64,000 nt of DNA from Aselliscus stoliczkanus (GCA_033961575.1 CM066736.1:9953501-10017500), one strand, 5' to 3'; counted from the first letter of the stretch, positions 10,746 through 22,784 are shown. Made by a program: numbers and translations. Notes: a model not told the origin generated them from the sequence alone.

Positions 10746-11259
10746 CTAGCTAGCATCACTATCTTCATTTTATTTTTTTCTCTTGCACCCATGATGTTTG
10801 CTTTCTTTGAATACCCACGTTTGGTGGGAGCAAGTTCAATGCCAGGAGAGAAAAATGCCCTGCAGGCTGCTCTCACTTGCTGGTGAGAGCCAGGAGCCCA
10901 CACCGTAAATAACCCCTCTCCCTCCCCCAACCCACAAATCACTCCACATTTTTGGAGTAAATAGTAATTGCTGTGTGTCCCCCCTGTGGGCATAGCTGAG
11001 GGTGTATGTATGTGCGTGTGTGCCTTTAATTTAATTTTTTTTGAGCCATGTAAAAAGCACCTTCTACTCCACCCACCTCTTCTAAACACTCTTTTAAAGG
11101 GGATTACCGAGCTCTCTGCCTCTGGAGTCAGGGGCTCAGAGAGGCACTGTCAGTTTGAGATTTACTGTGGCTCCAGGGAGCCAAGAGACATACCAGCTCA
11201 GCTCAGGGCCAGAGGAATGTTTCTCTGTTGTTTTGTTTTGGGCACCGATACTTCCACAG
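10746..11259. other. Unique non-coding sequence
   Basis: No recognisable feature. Confidence 0.4.
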
Positions 11260-11500
11260 CCTGAATACCCTCCACTCTACCCATCACAAGTGCGGGGCCC
11301 TGGCCTGCTCCCCATAGCCTCCTGACTCATCCCCCTCACTCACACCACGTCCCCTCCCTTTAATCCATCTCTGGCACCAAGCCACCCCTGGGCTGACCTT
11401 TCAGAGCCTCTGATCTGATCATTGTCAAATACTAATCATTATTCCTGGTTCCTTGAATCCTTCCAGCACCTCCCTGTCTTTGGGTTCCTTCTCTAAGCAG
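11260..11500 (+). repeat. L2 LINE fragment
   Basis: C-rich text (gccctggcctgctccccata, ccttccagcacctccctg) is typical of the L2 region upstream of its 3' end. It is diverged, so confidence is moderate. Confidence 0.4.
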
Positions 11501-11770
11501 ATCCGAGACCAAGGGTTTGGATGCAGGTAGTTTATTTGAGGTGCTTGCAGGAAAACGAAGCAAAGAAGGACAGCAAGACAGGAAAGGGAGGGAAGGGAAC
11601 AGTGTGTGGTAAAAAGCTGGTTACTCCTGTGGGCACCTGGGGCTCAGTTCCCTGGAGGGGTCGGTGGCTCAGGGGAACTGCTCAGAACATGCCTTGTGCC
11701 CCCAAACTTTCCCCACTGGAGGAGACAGTGACTAGAGCATTTATCCACTGCTAATTTTATCCCAACCTTC
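11501..11770. repeat. Old dispersed repeat, family not named
   Basis: Begins agatccgagaccaagggttt and has agtttatttgaggtgcttgc. Similar openings occur near 39690 (agaccttgagacaaggattt, tgtttatttgggaggtgacc) and, more weakly, near 21555 and 43640. I infer one old family. Confidence 0.4.
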
Positions 11771-11909
11771 ATGTGTTTCTGTGTTGTGCCTGTACATGGC
11801 CGAGCAAGCCTTCTGCAACTTGAGAGAAAGCAAAGCAGAGACGAGGTGCTGACATCAGATCCTGGGGATGGGGTAGGGCATGATATGCATCTGCCACGCC
11901 CTCCCATCC

Positions 11910-12350
11910 CTCTGAGGATAAAGCCCCAACTCCTTAGCGTGACTCAGAGCATCTCCAGGAGGTGAGCCTGTCTTCCGTGTCAATCTCCTTTCTTTCTCTG
12001 TCCCTTTCCCCCATCCAGTATCTGCTGCTCCAGCTGCACCCAGCTCTTGTTATAACCCTAGTGGATCTAGATGTATTTCAAGCCTCCATGCCTGTGCCCA
12101 TGCTGTTCCCTCTGTCTGGAATACCCTTCCCAATCACGTCCCCCTTGAGGACAGCTCCACATGTGTTTGAACTCAGTTTGAGCATCACCTCCTCCAGGAA
12201 GCCCTTTATGACCCCTGGGTAGGGGTGTCTGCCCCTCCTCTTGGGCTTGCCCCACTATACCCTGTCCATACTGGAATCATTCACTTTAAGTACACACATG
12301 TGCTTAATTGTCTGTCTCCTCCCCCTGAGTTGGATCCTTAGGGGATGGGA
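11910..12350 (+). repeat. L2 LINE 3' region
   Basis: A long, clear L2: aggataaagccccaactcct, tctggaatacccttcc, gcatcacctcctccaggaag, ccctttatgacccc. It is one of the best-preserved L2 copies in the window. Confidence 0.8.
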
Positions 12351-12514
12351 CTCATGCGAGATGCATCATTACTTCATAGTTACTCGGTAACTGTGGAATA
12401 AAGGGCCGGGTTGCAATGGACCACATCGTGTGAAAGAGCCCCTGGGTGGAGTCCTCATTTACCCAGCTAGATCTTCTTCCCAGAGACCCAGCCCACCTCC
12501 TACCTAGGTACGGA

Positions 12515-12650
12515 ATAACCGTGAGGTGCAGTGGTAAATGCATGGAGCTTGGCGTCAGAAGACCTGGGTTCCAGAACTTTCTGGAACGAGAACTTGCCAC
12601 GCATTGGCTCTGTGACCTGGAAAATGCCTTTCCCCTTCGCATCTCTCTGA
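12515..12650 (+). repeat. MIR SINE 5' part
   Basis: Reads aggtgcagtggtaaatgc, agacctgggttccagaac and ggctctgtgacctgg: the tRNA-like head and start of the core. Confidence 0.65.
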
Positions 12651-12659
12651 GAGCGTCCG

Positions 12660-13310
12660 ACTAGGCTGGACGAGACTATCAGCCTGCCATCACAGCAGTT
12701 CTAGTGGCTGCACATTATGTTGGGTGTTTTCTGGGTTGGCCTGTGTCCCCTGAGCCCTGAGCTCTGGGAGGCTGGCCTGTATGACCTGCATTGCTGGCCC
12801 CAGGCCCTGTGGGTTGTGGGCGGGCTGAGCCAATGGAGAGAGCTGGCAGGAAATCAGAAAGAGGGGCAGAACAAGGCCAGAGGGGTTGCTGCCCAGCCTT
12901 CTCGCTGTGGGGTTGTTGTGAGTTGACTGTGTTACGTGTCCACGTCTCCTATTAACAGTCCCTAACTAAACACTCTCTGGCTTCCTATAAATTCTCTTCC
13001 TCCTCTCATCTCCTCTGGCCCACGAGTGCTAACAGCACCCCATGTTGCTAGCCTCATGGTACACACCACCAGCCCTCGTGAGCGCCCACACCCTCTCACA
13101 CTGCTGTAAATAGCCCTTTATGGACCTCCCTTTGAATTACCCAAGTTGGGGGTACCATCTCTTTCCAACCAGGCAGTGCAGGTGGTGACTACCAATTACG
13201 TAGCACTGACTCACAGATGAAGATCATTTACAAGGACTACCAGGGCAATTCGGCTGGAATATTCGAGGGGACTAATGCATCTTAGGGAAGGAGAGGGGAT
13301 AAAAAGAGAG
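12660..13310. other. Unique non-coding sequence
   Basis: No recognisable gene or repeat. Confidence 0.4.
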
Positions 13311-13317
13311 GAGAGAG

Positions 13318-13525
13318 GAGTGTCGTATGCTGGTTAAGAGCCTGGGTTTGGAGTCAGATCCGAGCTGGATGACTCGGAGCTGTCGTGTCTGTATGTTTTG
13401 TGTAGGTAACGTGGTATCTCCCTCGCAGGGTTATGGTGAGGATGCCGTGTATGTGTGGAGCCCTCAGCACCGGGCTGGCCTGTGGACAGCACTCATTATG
13501 GGATGTATGTGATTATTGTTCTGCT
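13318..13525 (+). repeat. MIR SINE
   Basis: Reads tatgctggttaagagcctgg, gtttggagtcagatccgagc and a 3' part with cagcaccgggctggcctgtg. Confidence 0.65.
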
Positions 13526-13690
13526 CACAGCACCACTTGCCACGTTAAGGTTGTAGATCTCTTTGAGTGTCTTTATCTGTCTTTTCTGATTAAAAACTCC
13601 ATGAGGGTAGAATTTATGCCTTGCCTACTTTTATATCTGTCCCAGAACCTAGCCCATGGCCTAGGCAAACAGGAGACCTCATGATAGACG
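13526..13690 (+). repeat. L2 LINE 3' end
   Basis: Reads ttaaaaactccatgagggta, atctgtcccagaacctagcc and catggcctaggcaaacagg. Confidence 0.6.
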
Positions 13691-14640
13691 GAAGGGAACC
13701 AATACGCACTAAGTTCCTCCCTGGGAATCAGATATGATTCTTTCTTTGAAGATAAATCAATGGACACGTGAATCGTTAGTGAACTTGACCATGGTCACAC
13801 AAAGTGCTTGAATTTAGAACTGATCTGAAGAAACGGATTCTAACACCTACACATGCATTTTTACACTGAGCCCCTTGCTAATAATGATTTGACTCTGACA
13901 AGACCAGCCAAATGCTAGAGATGACATCTTACCAACTGCAGGGCTCAGAGGCAATGGAAAAGCCATCCAGGTTTGGGAGGATGGAGGAAAAGAAGCAAAC
14001 CCCGTGGTTAGGACCAAGGTGCCGATGATAAGGGACCTTTTGGTCACGTGATTTGATTATAAGCAACAGAAACGTATTCTGGCTAACATGTGCAAAAGTG
14101 GTTTTATTGGACGAGTAGCAGGTATCTTCACGAAGTGGAAGAACCAGATGTCAGGAGGGACAGGGAACTTGTCAAGGGCGGGATCTGAGTAGCAGGAAGT
14201 AAGGGACAATTCCCTCCAAGAACTGTTCTGGGAATGAATCAACACCCATAATATTTCGTCTGTGCATAACACTGCTTAAGAGTCACATTCCAGGGAGAAA
14301 AATGTCTGATTATCTCAACTTAGGTCACATGGCCTCTCGGCTGATGGCAGGCAGGAGCTGATGGGCTGTCACCTTGAGATGGCATGGGACAGGAGTGGGT
14401 GGGGGTGGTTTCCAACAGGGGAAATGAGGGTGCTGAGGCCAGAAGGAAAAGGGAGAGATGCCAGGCTGGCCAAAACAGCTGATGCCCACTGCAGGATGGT
14501 CTCAGCTGTTTTTCACAACAGATAACATTTACCGGGTCTTTCTACAGGCTATGCAGGGCAGTAATGTACAGGTGTGTGGAACTGTGTCCTGCTCAAGACC
14601 ATCTGGCTACGGCAGCGCAGGCGTGTGACGTCCCAGCCCA
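13691..14640. other. Old diverged repeats and unique sequence
   Basis: About 13700-13850 is a weak antisense MIR. About 14050-14275 (tgattataagcaacagaaac, gttttattggacg) looks like an old dispersed repeat I cannot name. No gene was seen. Confidence 0.35.
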
Positions 14641-14765
14641 TCTCTGCCAGCCAACTAGCTGAAGCTACCCTAATGCGCAAAAACACACCAGGCACTCTGC
14701 GTAAATCATACTTAATCCTCTTAACAACCCTGGAAGGTAGATGGGGTAGATTAAAGAGGTAACAG
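14640..14765 (-). repeat. MIR SINE fragment
   Basis: Reads accaggcactctgcgtaaat, cttaatcctcttaacaaccc and ggaaggtagatgggg, antisense MIR 3' half. Confidence 0.55.
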
Positions 14766-15104
14766 ATCTTTGGCTTTTCCCATTGATGCGCTAAACAAAC
14801 CCTTGGGAGATTGGGCCTCACAGCTATATACCTCCTGGAGAGGTGGAGCCCGGCTTCTCCCCTTTCATCTGGAATGGCCTCAGTGACCAATAGCATGTGA
14901 TGGAAGTGACATCCTAGGATGTCCAAGGCTAGGTTGTAGAATCCTTGCTGATTTTCTCTGGGTTTCTTAGAGCCCTGAGCTGCCCAAGATGAAGCCCAGC
15001 TACCACATTCTGTTGATCAGAATCAAGGGAAGGAATGGAGATACGACCTCTTCATGGGATCAATGTCAAACAATTTACAGTCCTCTTCAATCTACCAAAA
15101 TGGT
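14766..15104. other. Unique or unrecognised sequence
   Basis: No feature supported. Confidence 0.35.
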
Positions 15105-15235
15105 AGTTGAATCCATTCACCAACTATTTATTTTTTAAGCACCTACTCTGCACCAGGCTCTAACCCAGGCACTTGGAATACAGTGATGGGCAAAACAGAA
15201 AAAGCTTTCTGTTTCCATGGGAGTCTGCACTCCGG
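15105..15235 (-). repeat. L2 LINE 3' end, antisense
   Basis: Reads attcaccaactatttatttt, aagcacctactctgcaccag and acagtgatgggcaaaacag, the reverse complement of the L2 terminus. Confidence 0.75.
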
Positions 15236-16510
15236 TGAGTTTGCATTCTCGCTTGAATAAGTGGATTCAATTGAACTGGAAAGGAAAGTCGAGAAGGGCT
15301 AGGCTCCAACTTTGAACCTGCACGAGTGTCCCATCAAATAATCTCCCCATGACACACGGTTTAATTCGCCCTTTCTGAGCCAATTCTCCAATCATTAATC
15401 ACGTTCATTCTCAAGGTAACATTTGAGAAATTCTGAAACAGCCAGAGGCAGCTCTTCTGGCTTCTACTTTTCAGGAGATGGCTGGCACCTTGTAGGGCTT
15501 AGGAACCAGGTGCTGCCTGGGGCTCTCAGGGTTGACTCAGGTCTCCCATCAACTCTTGCGTTCAGGAACTTGACTTGTGGGACAAAGGAGGGAAGGAGGG
15601 AGCACGGGGAAGCTGGGGTTGCATCACCGTGACTCAGACCAGCCAATGTCCACCCTGGAACTGAGCTCTAAGCTTCAGGATGGGTAGGGAAGGTTACTTT
15701 GACTGGGCCTGAGGGCTGGGGCTGGGTAGTATGGAGGAATTTCGCACGTGGGGGCGCCAAGCTGGGCTCCGGTCTGGAATAACACATGTAAGTGGCAGGG
15801 TAAACTCATGAGTCATGGAGCTAATCTGAGCTCTTTCAACTTGGGTGCCTGGGAGATGAGCAAAGCCCTGACTTCAGCACCATCAAAGAGGTTATATGGC
15901 AAAGTCAACAGTTTCACCAGGGAGCAAAAGGCTGAATCACCAAGGCCATCACCTTCCCCTCGCCTGAGTCAGGAGCAAGGGATTAAGTCTGCTATTTTGG
16001 GGAGTTCCTAAGTGCTCCCTCGGAGAGCTTCCAACAGAGGTGTGTGGGTTCCCATTAACTCCCCAACACACCTTTCAAGCTAAAATCCATTTATTTTTCA
16101 TTTCCATTATTGGGCAACCAACCAATTACTCTTTATTGAGCTCTCACTCTGAGCCCCCACAAATGCATTTTATATCAATCACCTAGATTTAACTTTTCTC
16201 CAAATGTGCTCGGTGGAACACTGATTTTCCAGTATGCTTCACAGGTGGCCAGGGGAGAAAGCATACAGATTTCCATCACCAAATCCATAATACACTTGGG
16301 AAAGAGTCGGTCCCAATGTTCTTCTACTCTGGTTCTTTGAGAGCCTTGACTATGCTAGTGCCCACTGCAAATCTCCCAAATGGACTTGGATTCCTGACCT
16401 TTCCCGACTTGTCATGACCATGCTCCACCGCCCGCAGCCCCACCCTTATAGAGCAAAGGAATTGTTTCTTGACACAGCTGCTTTCAGAAATGTTGTCCAA
16501 CTACCCATTT
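15236..16510. other. Unique non-coding sequence
   Basis: No gene, no confident repeat. A weak antisense L2-like word (tattgagctctcactctgag) occurs near 16134. Confidence 0.4.
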
Positions 16511-16511
16511 A

Positions 16512-16690
16512 GAACCATTCTTTCAAACTATGGTCGTGTGAATTAACCAGAGAGCTTGTTAAAAATGTGAATTCACTTCCCAGGCAGTATCGTCGAGTGA
16601 GGCTCAGGAATATCTATTTAATAACCATTTCAGGCGATTCTGTGGATGACTCAAGGCACCCACTTTGGGAAACACTGCTTTAGAGAAGGT
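16512..16690 (+). mobile_element. MER5A-like hAT transposon copy
   Basis: Reads attctttcaaactatgg, agagcttgttaaaaatgtga and ends ccactttgggaaacactg, the MER5A layout. Confidence 0.7.
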
Positions 16691-16699
16691 CCGAGGTGG

Positions 16700-16880
16700 A
16701 AGGCATGTAAGGTTAGCCCCTTATTTTATAGATATGACTTTATTCTCAATTCTTCTGAGTCCAATTACTACTCTTATCCCTTTAGGAAACTGAGGCACTG
16801 AGCAGTGACTTGTTACATGGTGAGTTTTTTCATACATAGAGTCAGCGATTAGCTTAGACTCCAAGTTCAGGGGAAAAAAA
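16700..16880 (-). repeat. MIR SINE interrupted by a copied segment
   Basis: Antisense MIR words (ccccttattttatag on the left, ggaaactgaggcactgagc on the right) are separated by about 50 extra bases. That insert is the first copy of the 59-bp direct repeat (16731-16789). Confidence 0.6.
16731..16789 (+). repeat. 59-bp direct repeat, copy 1
   Basis: About 53 of 59 positions match 18407-18465. It begins gatatgactttattctca and ends with taggaaa. Here it sits inside a MIR and splits its core, so this is probably the acceptor copy. Confidence 0.85.
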
Positions 16881-17084
16881 TCTCCCCATCACCTAACGAG
16901 ACACACAGGGTTTCATATGCATCAGAGATTTCCATAAATGGTAACCATATTAAGTGTTATGGGGTGGTGTCAAATTCATGGATGAATAAGTAATGAAAGG
17001 ATTAGTAACTTAATGAGTATGTCCCTTAATCTAGCTCTTTATACCACTTTTGATACAACCTAAGAGCACAATGTGTTTAGCCAG

Positions 17085-17170
17085 TTACACTTATGATCAA
17101 GAAAACGGAAGTCCAGAGAAGTTAAGTAATTTGCTCAGGGTCACACAGCAAGTCAATGGTAGAGTCACAG
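17085..17170 (-). repeat. MIR SINE core
   Basis: Reads cagagaagttaagtaatttg, ctcagggtcacacagcaagt and caatggtagagtcac. Confidence 0.7.
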
Positions 17171-17289
17171 TTGTAAATTTTTTCTTTTTTTTCTGATTCC
17201 TGACACCAATGCTGATCCCAGGATTGCCATTCCACAGCCAACCTTGGACTCTAGAGTCACATGTGGATTTGTTTCTCGGCCCTTCTTCA

Positions 17290-17480
17290 GTTACACACCA
17301 TGTAACAGTCATCAAGTTACATGACCTCTCTGAGCCTCAGGTATAAAATGAAGATAATAATAGCTCGCTTTGTCACTTTGCTGAAAGGATTAAGTGAGAT
17401 AAAGTATGTGCGCCCTTGGCACGGTGCCCAGCATGTGGTAAGCACTTTATAAATATTAACTACTGCCAATAACAATATTG
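17290..17480 (+). repeat. MIR SINE 3' half
   Basis: Reads acatgacctctctgagcctc, aggtataaaatgaagataat, ggattaagtgagataaag and ggtaagcactttataaatat. Confidence 0.75.
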
Positions 17481-17870
17481 ATAACTATGAGGGGGTGTCT
17501 GAAAGAGGAGACCAATGCATGTGAAGAAGGAAAACGAATTCCTTTTGTGAGATAACAATGCAACAGTCAGAAGCTCCTAAGGTCTGACCTTCCTTGTGTA
17601 TCCTGTTGAGTCTTTATTGCAGAGTGAATGGACTCTAAATTCACCTAATCCAACATCCCATCCCCAATACAGATCTCAGATGAGAAGGCCCCAACAACCC
17701 CTCTCAGATTATCACTCCCACTGATGGGGAGCTCACCAGCTCCTGAGAAGACTCAATTCCTTTCTAGAAAAATAGTCCCGTTCCTTCTAGTCGATGCTAC
17801 TCAAGAAGAGTTCTGTATTCAAATAAGCTCGAGCTACGTCACATGCTCTAACCATCTACCTTCTGAGAGA
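17481..17870. other. Unique non-coding sequence
   Basis: No recognisable feature. Confidence 0.4.
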
Positions 17871-18117
17871 CACTGGGGTTGCCAAAAAAATGTATACACA
17901 TTTTAAGCGATGTTAATACTTCGATCGACGTTGCTCAAGCAGTAGTCAGTGGTCATCTGAAGTGTCTGGACGCTGATGGGATCCACTTTGAGAGCTTCTT
18001 GTCATTGCAGAAGTCCAACGTGACTTGTATTCATTTTTTGTTATCAGTATATATTATGACAATTTTAATACAGTTTTCCTTTCTTAAAATGTATATACAT
18101 GTTTTTGGTGCCCTCTG
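17871..18117 (+). mobile_element. Tc1/mariner-type miniature element, copy 2
   Basis: The left end is GGGGTTGCCAAAAAAATGTA, and the right end is its inverse, followed by TA (18118). The core tcaacgttgctc then gaagtgtctggacgctgatg is shared with the copies at 3458 and 61883. The frame reads CLDADGIHFESFL, the same C-terminal transposase scrap. No catalytic domain is present. Confidence 0.85.
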
Positions 18118-18902
18118 TATACATAATGCCCATTGTCATGTCGAAGGCTCTGAAAAGTCCTGCAGTTTAGAAGAAAAAAGGCTGCTCTTTGTTCAATCTA
18201 AGGCTTTCTCCAAACTCATTTGATCAAAACAAAACCAAACAAACAACAACAATAAAAACCCTACTGTTAACCTGTTAGATTTTTTTTTTCCTGTGCAATT
18301 ACTTTGGGGATTTCTGTGTTAGAAGCTTGTTTTCTCATCTAGTAGTTCATAAGTGATTTTTTTTTTTTGCAATCACTGATATGACCTTTTTTAAAAAAAT
18401 CATGCTGATATGACTTTATTCTCAGTTCTTCTGAGTCCACATACTCCTCTTCTCCCGTTAGGAAATAGACTATTGGCCCATACGCAGTGCTGGCAGAGGC
18501 TCATATACATGGGCACAACTATACTGACTGCTGACAGCTGACATCTATTCTCATTGGCCTGGGTCTAGACCATACTGCTTCTTAAATATTTTGAATGGAG
18601 CTTCTGCTAACAACCCCTTCTTTCTCAAGACGGTCCTTTCTCGGAACCCATCACCCCCTTCTCAGTGCCACAGATCAGCTTCCCCATGTCTTCCCCATGG
18701 GTCCCTCCACTGAGCCCAGACCCTGTCACAGCCTTCAGCTCACTTCTACTAAAAAGTGACTTCAGTTTCTCTCCCATGTTCCCAGAAGAATGTGCCTGAG
18801 AAGAGTGGTGGGTGATGGGCCCCAGACCCCATCACAGTGCTAGGTGTTCCCAAATTGCTATTTGACCTTGAGATTCAAGCATGTGTGAACATGCACACAC
18901 AG

Positions 18903-18904
<2 letters not shown>
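18118..18904. other. Mostly unique sequence
   Basis: Contains A/T-rich runs (18230-18400) and the second 59-bp repeat copy. No gene was seen. Confidence 0.4.
18407..18465 (+). repeat. 59-bp direct repeat, copy 2 (probable donor)
   Basis: Matches 16731-16789 at about 90% by my hand alignment. It is not inside a recognisable repeat, so it is the more likely source sequence. A shorter related phrase (ctgatatgacctttttt) precedes it at about 18377. Confidence 0.85.

Positions 18905-18946
<42 letters not shown>
18905..18946 (+). repeat. (CA)n microsatellite
   Basis: An uninterrupted AC run of about 42 bases. Confidence 0.98.
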
Positions 18947-18948
<2 letters not shown>

Positions 18949-19943
18949 CCCAGACTCCCCCAAAGCAGACACCCAAACATTACCCCTTCCCCAATGCAGT
19001 GGGGATCTCCCTTCTCCCCAGTGAGGCAAATCCACTAAGAGAACTTCCAGGGCCCAACCTTTGGGTGGCGGGGGGGAGAAAGGTGAAAAGTGTACCCATA
19101 GCATTCTTTCTGGCTCACTCAGACACCATCAGGGCAAAGGGAGTGGGGTTTCTGGTTTCAAAGGGCACCAGAGAGAAGCTGCTTCTTTTAGTTGCAGCCC
19201 CTCTTAGGGAAATGGAGAGCTTTTTTTTTTTCCCCTCCTGCAAGAAGAGCCATAAATCACGCGTGCTCCTCTAGTTCTGGGAGTGGGGGTGGGATTAAGA
19301 TTGTTTGGTTGGATTTGTCTGAGTGTGTGTCTTTGGGTCTAAACCCGCCCTCCCCCCTTTCTAAACATCAGCTTGTAAGTTCTCGTCCTCTAGAGAACAC
19401 GCCGAAGGCATCGCGTTAAATATTTAGAACAGGAAGCCACCTTACGTTGCTGGATGGGGAAAGAAATCTCGGGAAAGGTGCTTGCTCATGGAGGCCTCCC
19501 ATCTCTCTCTCCTGACCTCGCCAATGAGAAGGCGCCCTTATTGTCGATGCCCAGGTGTCCCCACCCCACCCCCAAAAACCAAACCAAAACAAACAAACTC
19601 GTCCTGAGAAAAGAGGCAGGCTTGGCATGCCAGCCAGTGAGGGCTTGGCGGGGAACGTGTTTCTCCTTGGAGTAAGGTTTTGTAGGCCAAAGATAATCGA
19701 TAAAATACATTTTTAATAACCTTTTTTCTTCTGAGGAAGGTGGTGATGTGACTCGCTGAAGGGAGAAAAACATGGTTGAAAAAAGAAGCCTGCCAAACCA
19801 TCAGAGCACCACCCTCACCCAGGTGCCTGTATATGCTACAATGCAACTCTGCTCATGGTGCTGTCTTGTGCGAAATCTTCTATGGCTCCCTATTACCTGG
19901 GGAAGAAAGGTCAAGTTGCTACATAAGGAACAGAAGGCCATTT
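18947..19943. promoter_or_regulatory. Unique sequence with candidate regulatory stretch
   Basis: No repeat was seen. About 19245-19440 carries a caudal/HOX-like ccataaatca, an OTX/PITX-like gggattaag and the palindrome cacgcgtg. These are word matches only; function is unproven. Confidence 0.2.
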
Positions 19944-20337
19944 AGAACTTGGCTCAAGTAGGGCTGGCCAGGTGGCGCAATTGGTTAAGAGCGTGAGCTC
20001 TGAGCAACAGGGTCGCAGGTTCGATTCCCACATGGGCCAGTGAGCTGTGCCCGAGCTGAGCTGCCTCGGAGCTGCCAACAGGTGGCTGAATGATGAGACA
20101 TGTACTCTTAACAACAAGGTTGCCGGTTCAACCCCTGCATGGGTTGGTGGGCTGCACCCCCCTGCAACTAGATTGAACACAGCAACTGGACTTGGAGCTG
20201 AGCTTGCACCATCCACAACTAAGATAGAAGGACAACAACTTGACTTGGAGCTGATGGGTCCTGGGAAAACACAATGTTCGCTTCCCCAATTCCCCAATAA
20301 AATCTCAAATAGAAAAATAAAAAGAACTTGGCTCGAA
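19944..20337 (+). mobile_element. Dimeric tRNA-derived SINE (bat Rhin/MEG-like)
   Basis: A SINE body at about 19960-20322 is flanked by the target duplication agaacttggctcaa (19944) and agaacttggctcgaa (20323). The first unit has an A box (tggcgcaattgg) and a perfect B box (ggttcgattcc). A second tRNA-like unit has ggttcaacccc. The tail reads ttccccaataaaatctc and then A-rich. A Pol III promoter is therefore present. One mismatch between the duplications indicates a fairly young insertion. The family name is from memory. Confidence 0.9.
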
Positions 20338-20939
20338 TATATATATATTTCCTCCTACTTATCCTTTTTTTTATCCATGGCTCTACTCTCATCTCTCCTT
20401 TTACTACCCATTTATTTTCATATCTTATGTCCTCTGTCAACTTGCTGCTCTTTGTGCCTAGAATGATGTTTGCTCCATCTCCCCTGCATATCCCTGGACG
20501 GGTCCAGCCTGCCTGCTCTTAGTTTAGAATATTTTAACAGTAAATAGCTGTAACCAATAAAAAAAGATGTATTGTTCATGTAACTGAGATGTCAGAATAC
20601 ACATGGGCTTCAAGTAAGGCTTGATCCATCAGCAAAGACAATGGCATGGAGAGCCAAATTTCTCTCCGTCCTGTGTGTCAGACACCACATAACAACCCCT
20701 CAGTAACGCTTCGATCCATTCTAATGGGAATAGAATAGCACTAATAGTTCCAGACCTCACATATCTACCCCCTACCATCCAGGAGAAAAGATACTCTCTT
20801 TAGGTAGCTGCTGCACAAGTCTTGGGGTTTACTCTTTCAATGGCCCAGATTAGGTCTTGTATCCATCTTTGCACCAATGGCTAGGAAAGGGAAAATCATA
20901 TGTGTGTGCCTCTGTGTGTGCCATTTTTGTCTGCATAGA
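20338..20939. other. Unique or unrecognised sequence
   Basis: No gene. Pyrimidine-rich text at 20360-20520 may be diverged L2. Confidence 0.4.
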
Positions 20940-21232
20940 CTCCTCCTCCTTGCAAAACTCCTATTCGACCCTCAAATCCAGGGTCAAATGTCCCGTAACT
21001 GTTAGGATTCCAGTTCCATTCCAACACCTCCCTAGTAAGGTAGGGCCTCTTTTTGCTATGTTCCCAACACACTGTTTATTTCTCTTTGTGCCTAGAGCAC
21101 ACTGCTTTCTAGTTACACTTTTAAATTTGTGACGTCCCCACCAGGCTGTGAATTCTTCATACCAAGTAGCCCATTTGTTGACTCGCATACTGCCAGACAT
21201 GGAGAAGGTCTAGAAATATCTGTCGAATGAAT
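20940..21232 (+). repeat. L2 LINE 3' end
   Basis: Reads cctcaaatccagggtcaaat, tttctctttgtgcctagagc, ccaggctgtgaattcttcat, and atctgtcgaatgaatgcatg at the terminus. Confidence 0.75.
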
Positions 21233-21392
21233 GCATGTGCAATGTGCATGGACATCAGGCATCATCACACCTGGGGTCTGCTCATCAAGCAAGAGAGGGG
21301 TCCATGAACTCTCGGAGTCAGCTTTGCCTTAGAGCTTGAGCAGGTCTTCAGAGATGGCACTTCCTGGCAAAGGAACACGTCACTTCTGCAAA

Positions 21393-21393
<1 letters not shown>
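21233..21393. other. Short unique spacer
   Basis: Nothing recognised. Confidence 0.4.

Positions 21394-21441
<48 letters not shown>
21394..21441 (+). repeat. (CA)n microsatellite
   Basis: About 48 bases of AC repeat. Confidence 0.98.
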
Positions 21442-21442
<1 letters not shown>

Positions 21443-22109
21443 CTTAAGGATCATCTTAGGATATACTCAGTCCTGAGAGAAGAATCCCAGGCTGGTGCTA
21501 CAAACGGATGGAATATAGGTCAGCTTCTCAGCAGAACGCAGGTGGGTCACCCACATTGGGTAACGTAAAGACAGTTTAATAGAGGAGCATTTACAAAGGT
21601 GAAGCTGTTACAGCCTCGAGGAAAGCCAGAGCGAGAGGGCTGAATGGAGGCTGCAGTCTCACAGAGGCAGGGGCTTAGGGAAAGGGACACAGGCAGCCCC
21701 CCGCCCCCTGGCAGGGAGGAAACCAGGGAATAAAATGCCTGACCTCATTCTTCTGCCAGCACCTCCCACTGTCCACACTCAGCCTGACACTAGGAGGCAG
21801 AGAGCAGAGTGGAGAAGAGTGGGGGGCACATGAAAGATATCCCTAGTGTGAGGTGGGTCAGATCCTGGAAAAATGGAGCAGTGATCAGCAGGGACCATGT
21901 GGGTTCTCTACATTCTACTAAAGTGGCCTCATTTCATCTTTTGGACTCAAGGGAGATGACAGACTGCCTACCTTTTAACTAGGCGTATGGCTCAGGTTTT
22001 ATAATGTGTTCTCGGGAAAGATGGATAAAGGTACTATGTGTCCGAATCGATCCCTGGGCTTCCTTGCACCTTGGATACTGGTGACCCAGTGGCAGTGATG
22101 AAAGAATTG
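21442..22109. other. Unique sequence with an old repeat
   Basis: About 21555-21790 (acagtttaatagaggagca, atttacaaaggtgaagctgt) resembles the unnamed family noted at 11501 and 39690. No gene. Confidence 0.35.
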
Positions 22110-22780
22110 GAGACAGTCAGGAGGGAGGTTGTACATCTGGACCATGGGGCTCCAGCCAGCGGTCTTGCCTGCTCATTGCTGTTATCAATAAATGAATGAA
22201 AAACAGGAAACACCTATTCTGATAGTTCCTGGTGACCGGAAGTTGGAAGAACCAGCTAGCAGTTTGGAGGACAGACCAGGATGGCACGCAGCAAAAATGA
22301 TGAACGGAGTCAAGTGGCACATGTTGTGTGAGGTTTTGATACTCAAAACGCCAAGTACGAAAGCCCAAGTGCAAGGCGGGATTTTAAGGGATGAGTATAT
22401 AAGTCGGCCAGGTAAAGGGGGTCTGGGTAAGGCCTCCCAGTCGGAGGACCCAGCATGAGCAAAGCAACGTAAGCATGAAACCGCGTACCAGTAGGGCTAC
22501 GAGGACCTTCTGACAGCCCTGTGGGGCTGCGCATGGCGCCACTGAGAGGCGGGAAGTGTCCAGAGACGACGCAGAAGGGACGGAAAGGACTCTGCCCCCG
22601 CAGGGCTTGGTGAGGAGCAAACAATTCACCCTGCAGGTGACTAGATTCACAGAAGGGCTTTTAGCAGGGGAGTGAATAGAGCAAATTCTTTCTTCATTTC
22701 CCCACGTCTATATGTATGTGAGTATCTATTTCCTTGTTTCTGATGCAATCCTCGAGTGGTTTGGTTTTATATCCTCAAAA
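22110..22780 (-). repeat. L2 LINE body, antisense, diverged
   Basis: The order acccagcatgagcaaagcaa, cagtagggctacgagg and cttttagcaggggagtgaat follows the reverse complement of L2. It is moderately confident because of divergence. Confidence 0.4.
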
Positions 22781-22784
22781 TTTC

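Noticed and set aside
19968..20050. tRNA gene
   Set aside because: A and B boxes are present, but the sequence continues into a dimeric SINE with target duplications and an A-rich tail.
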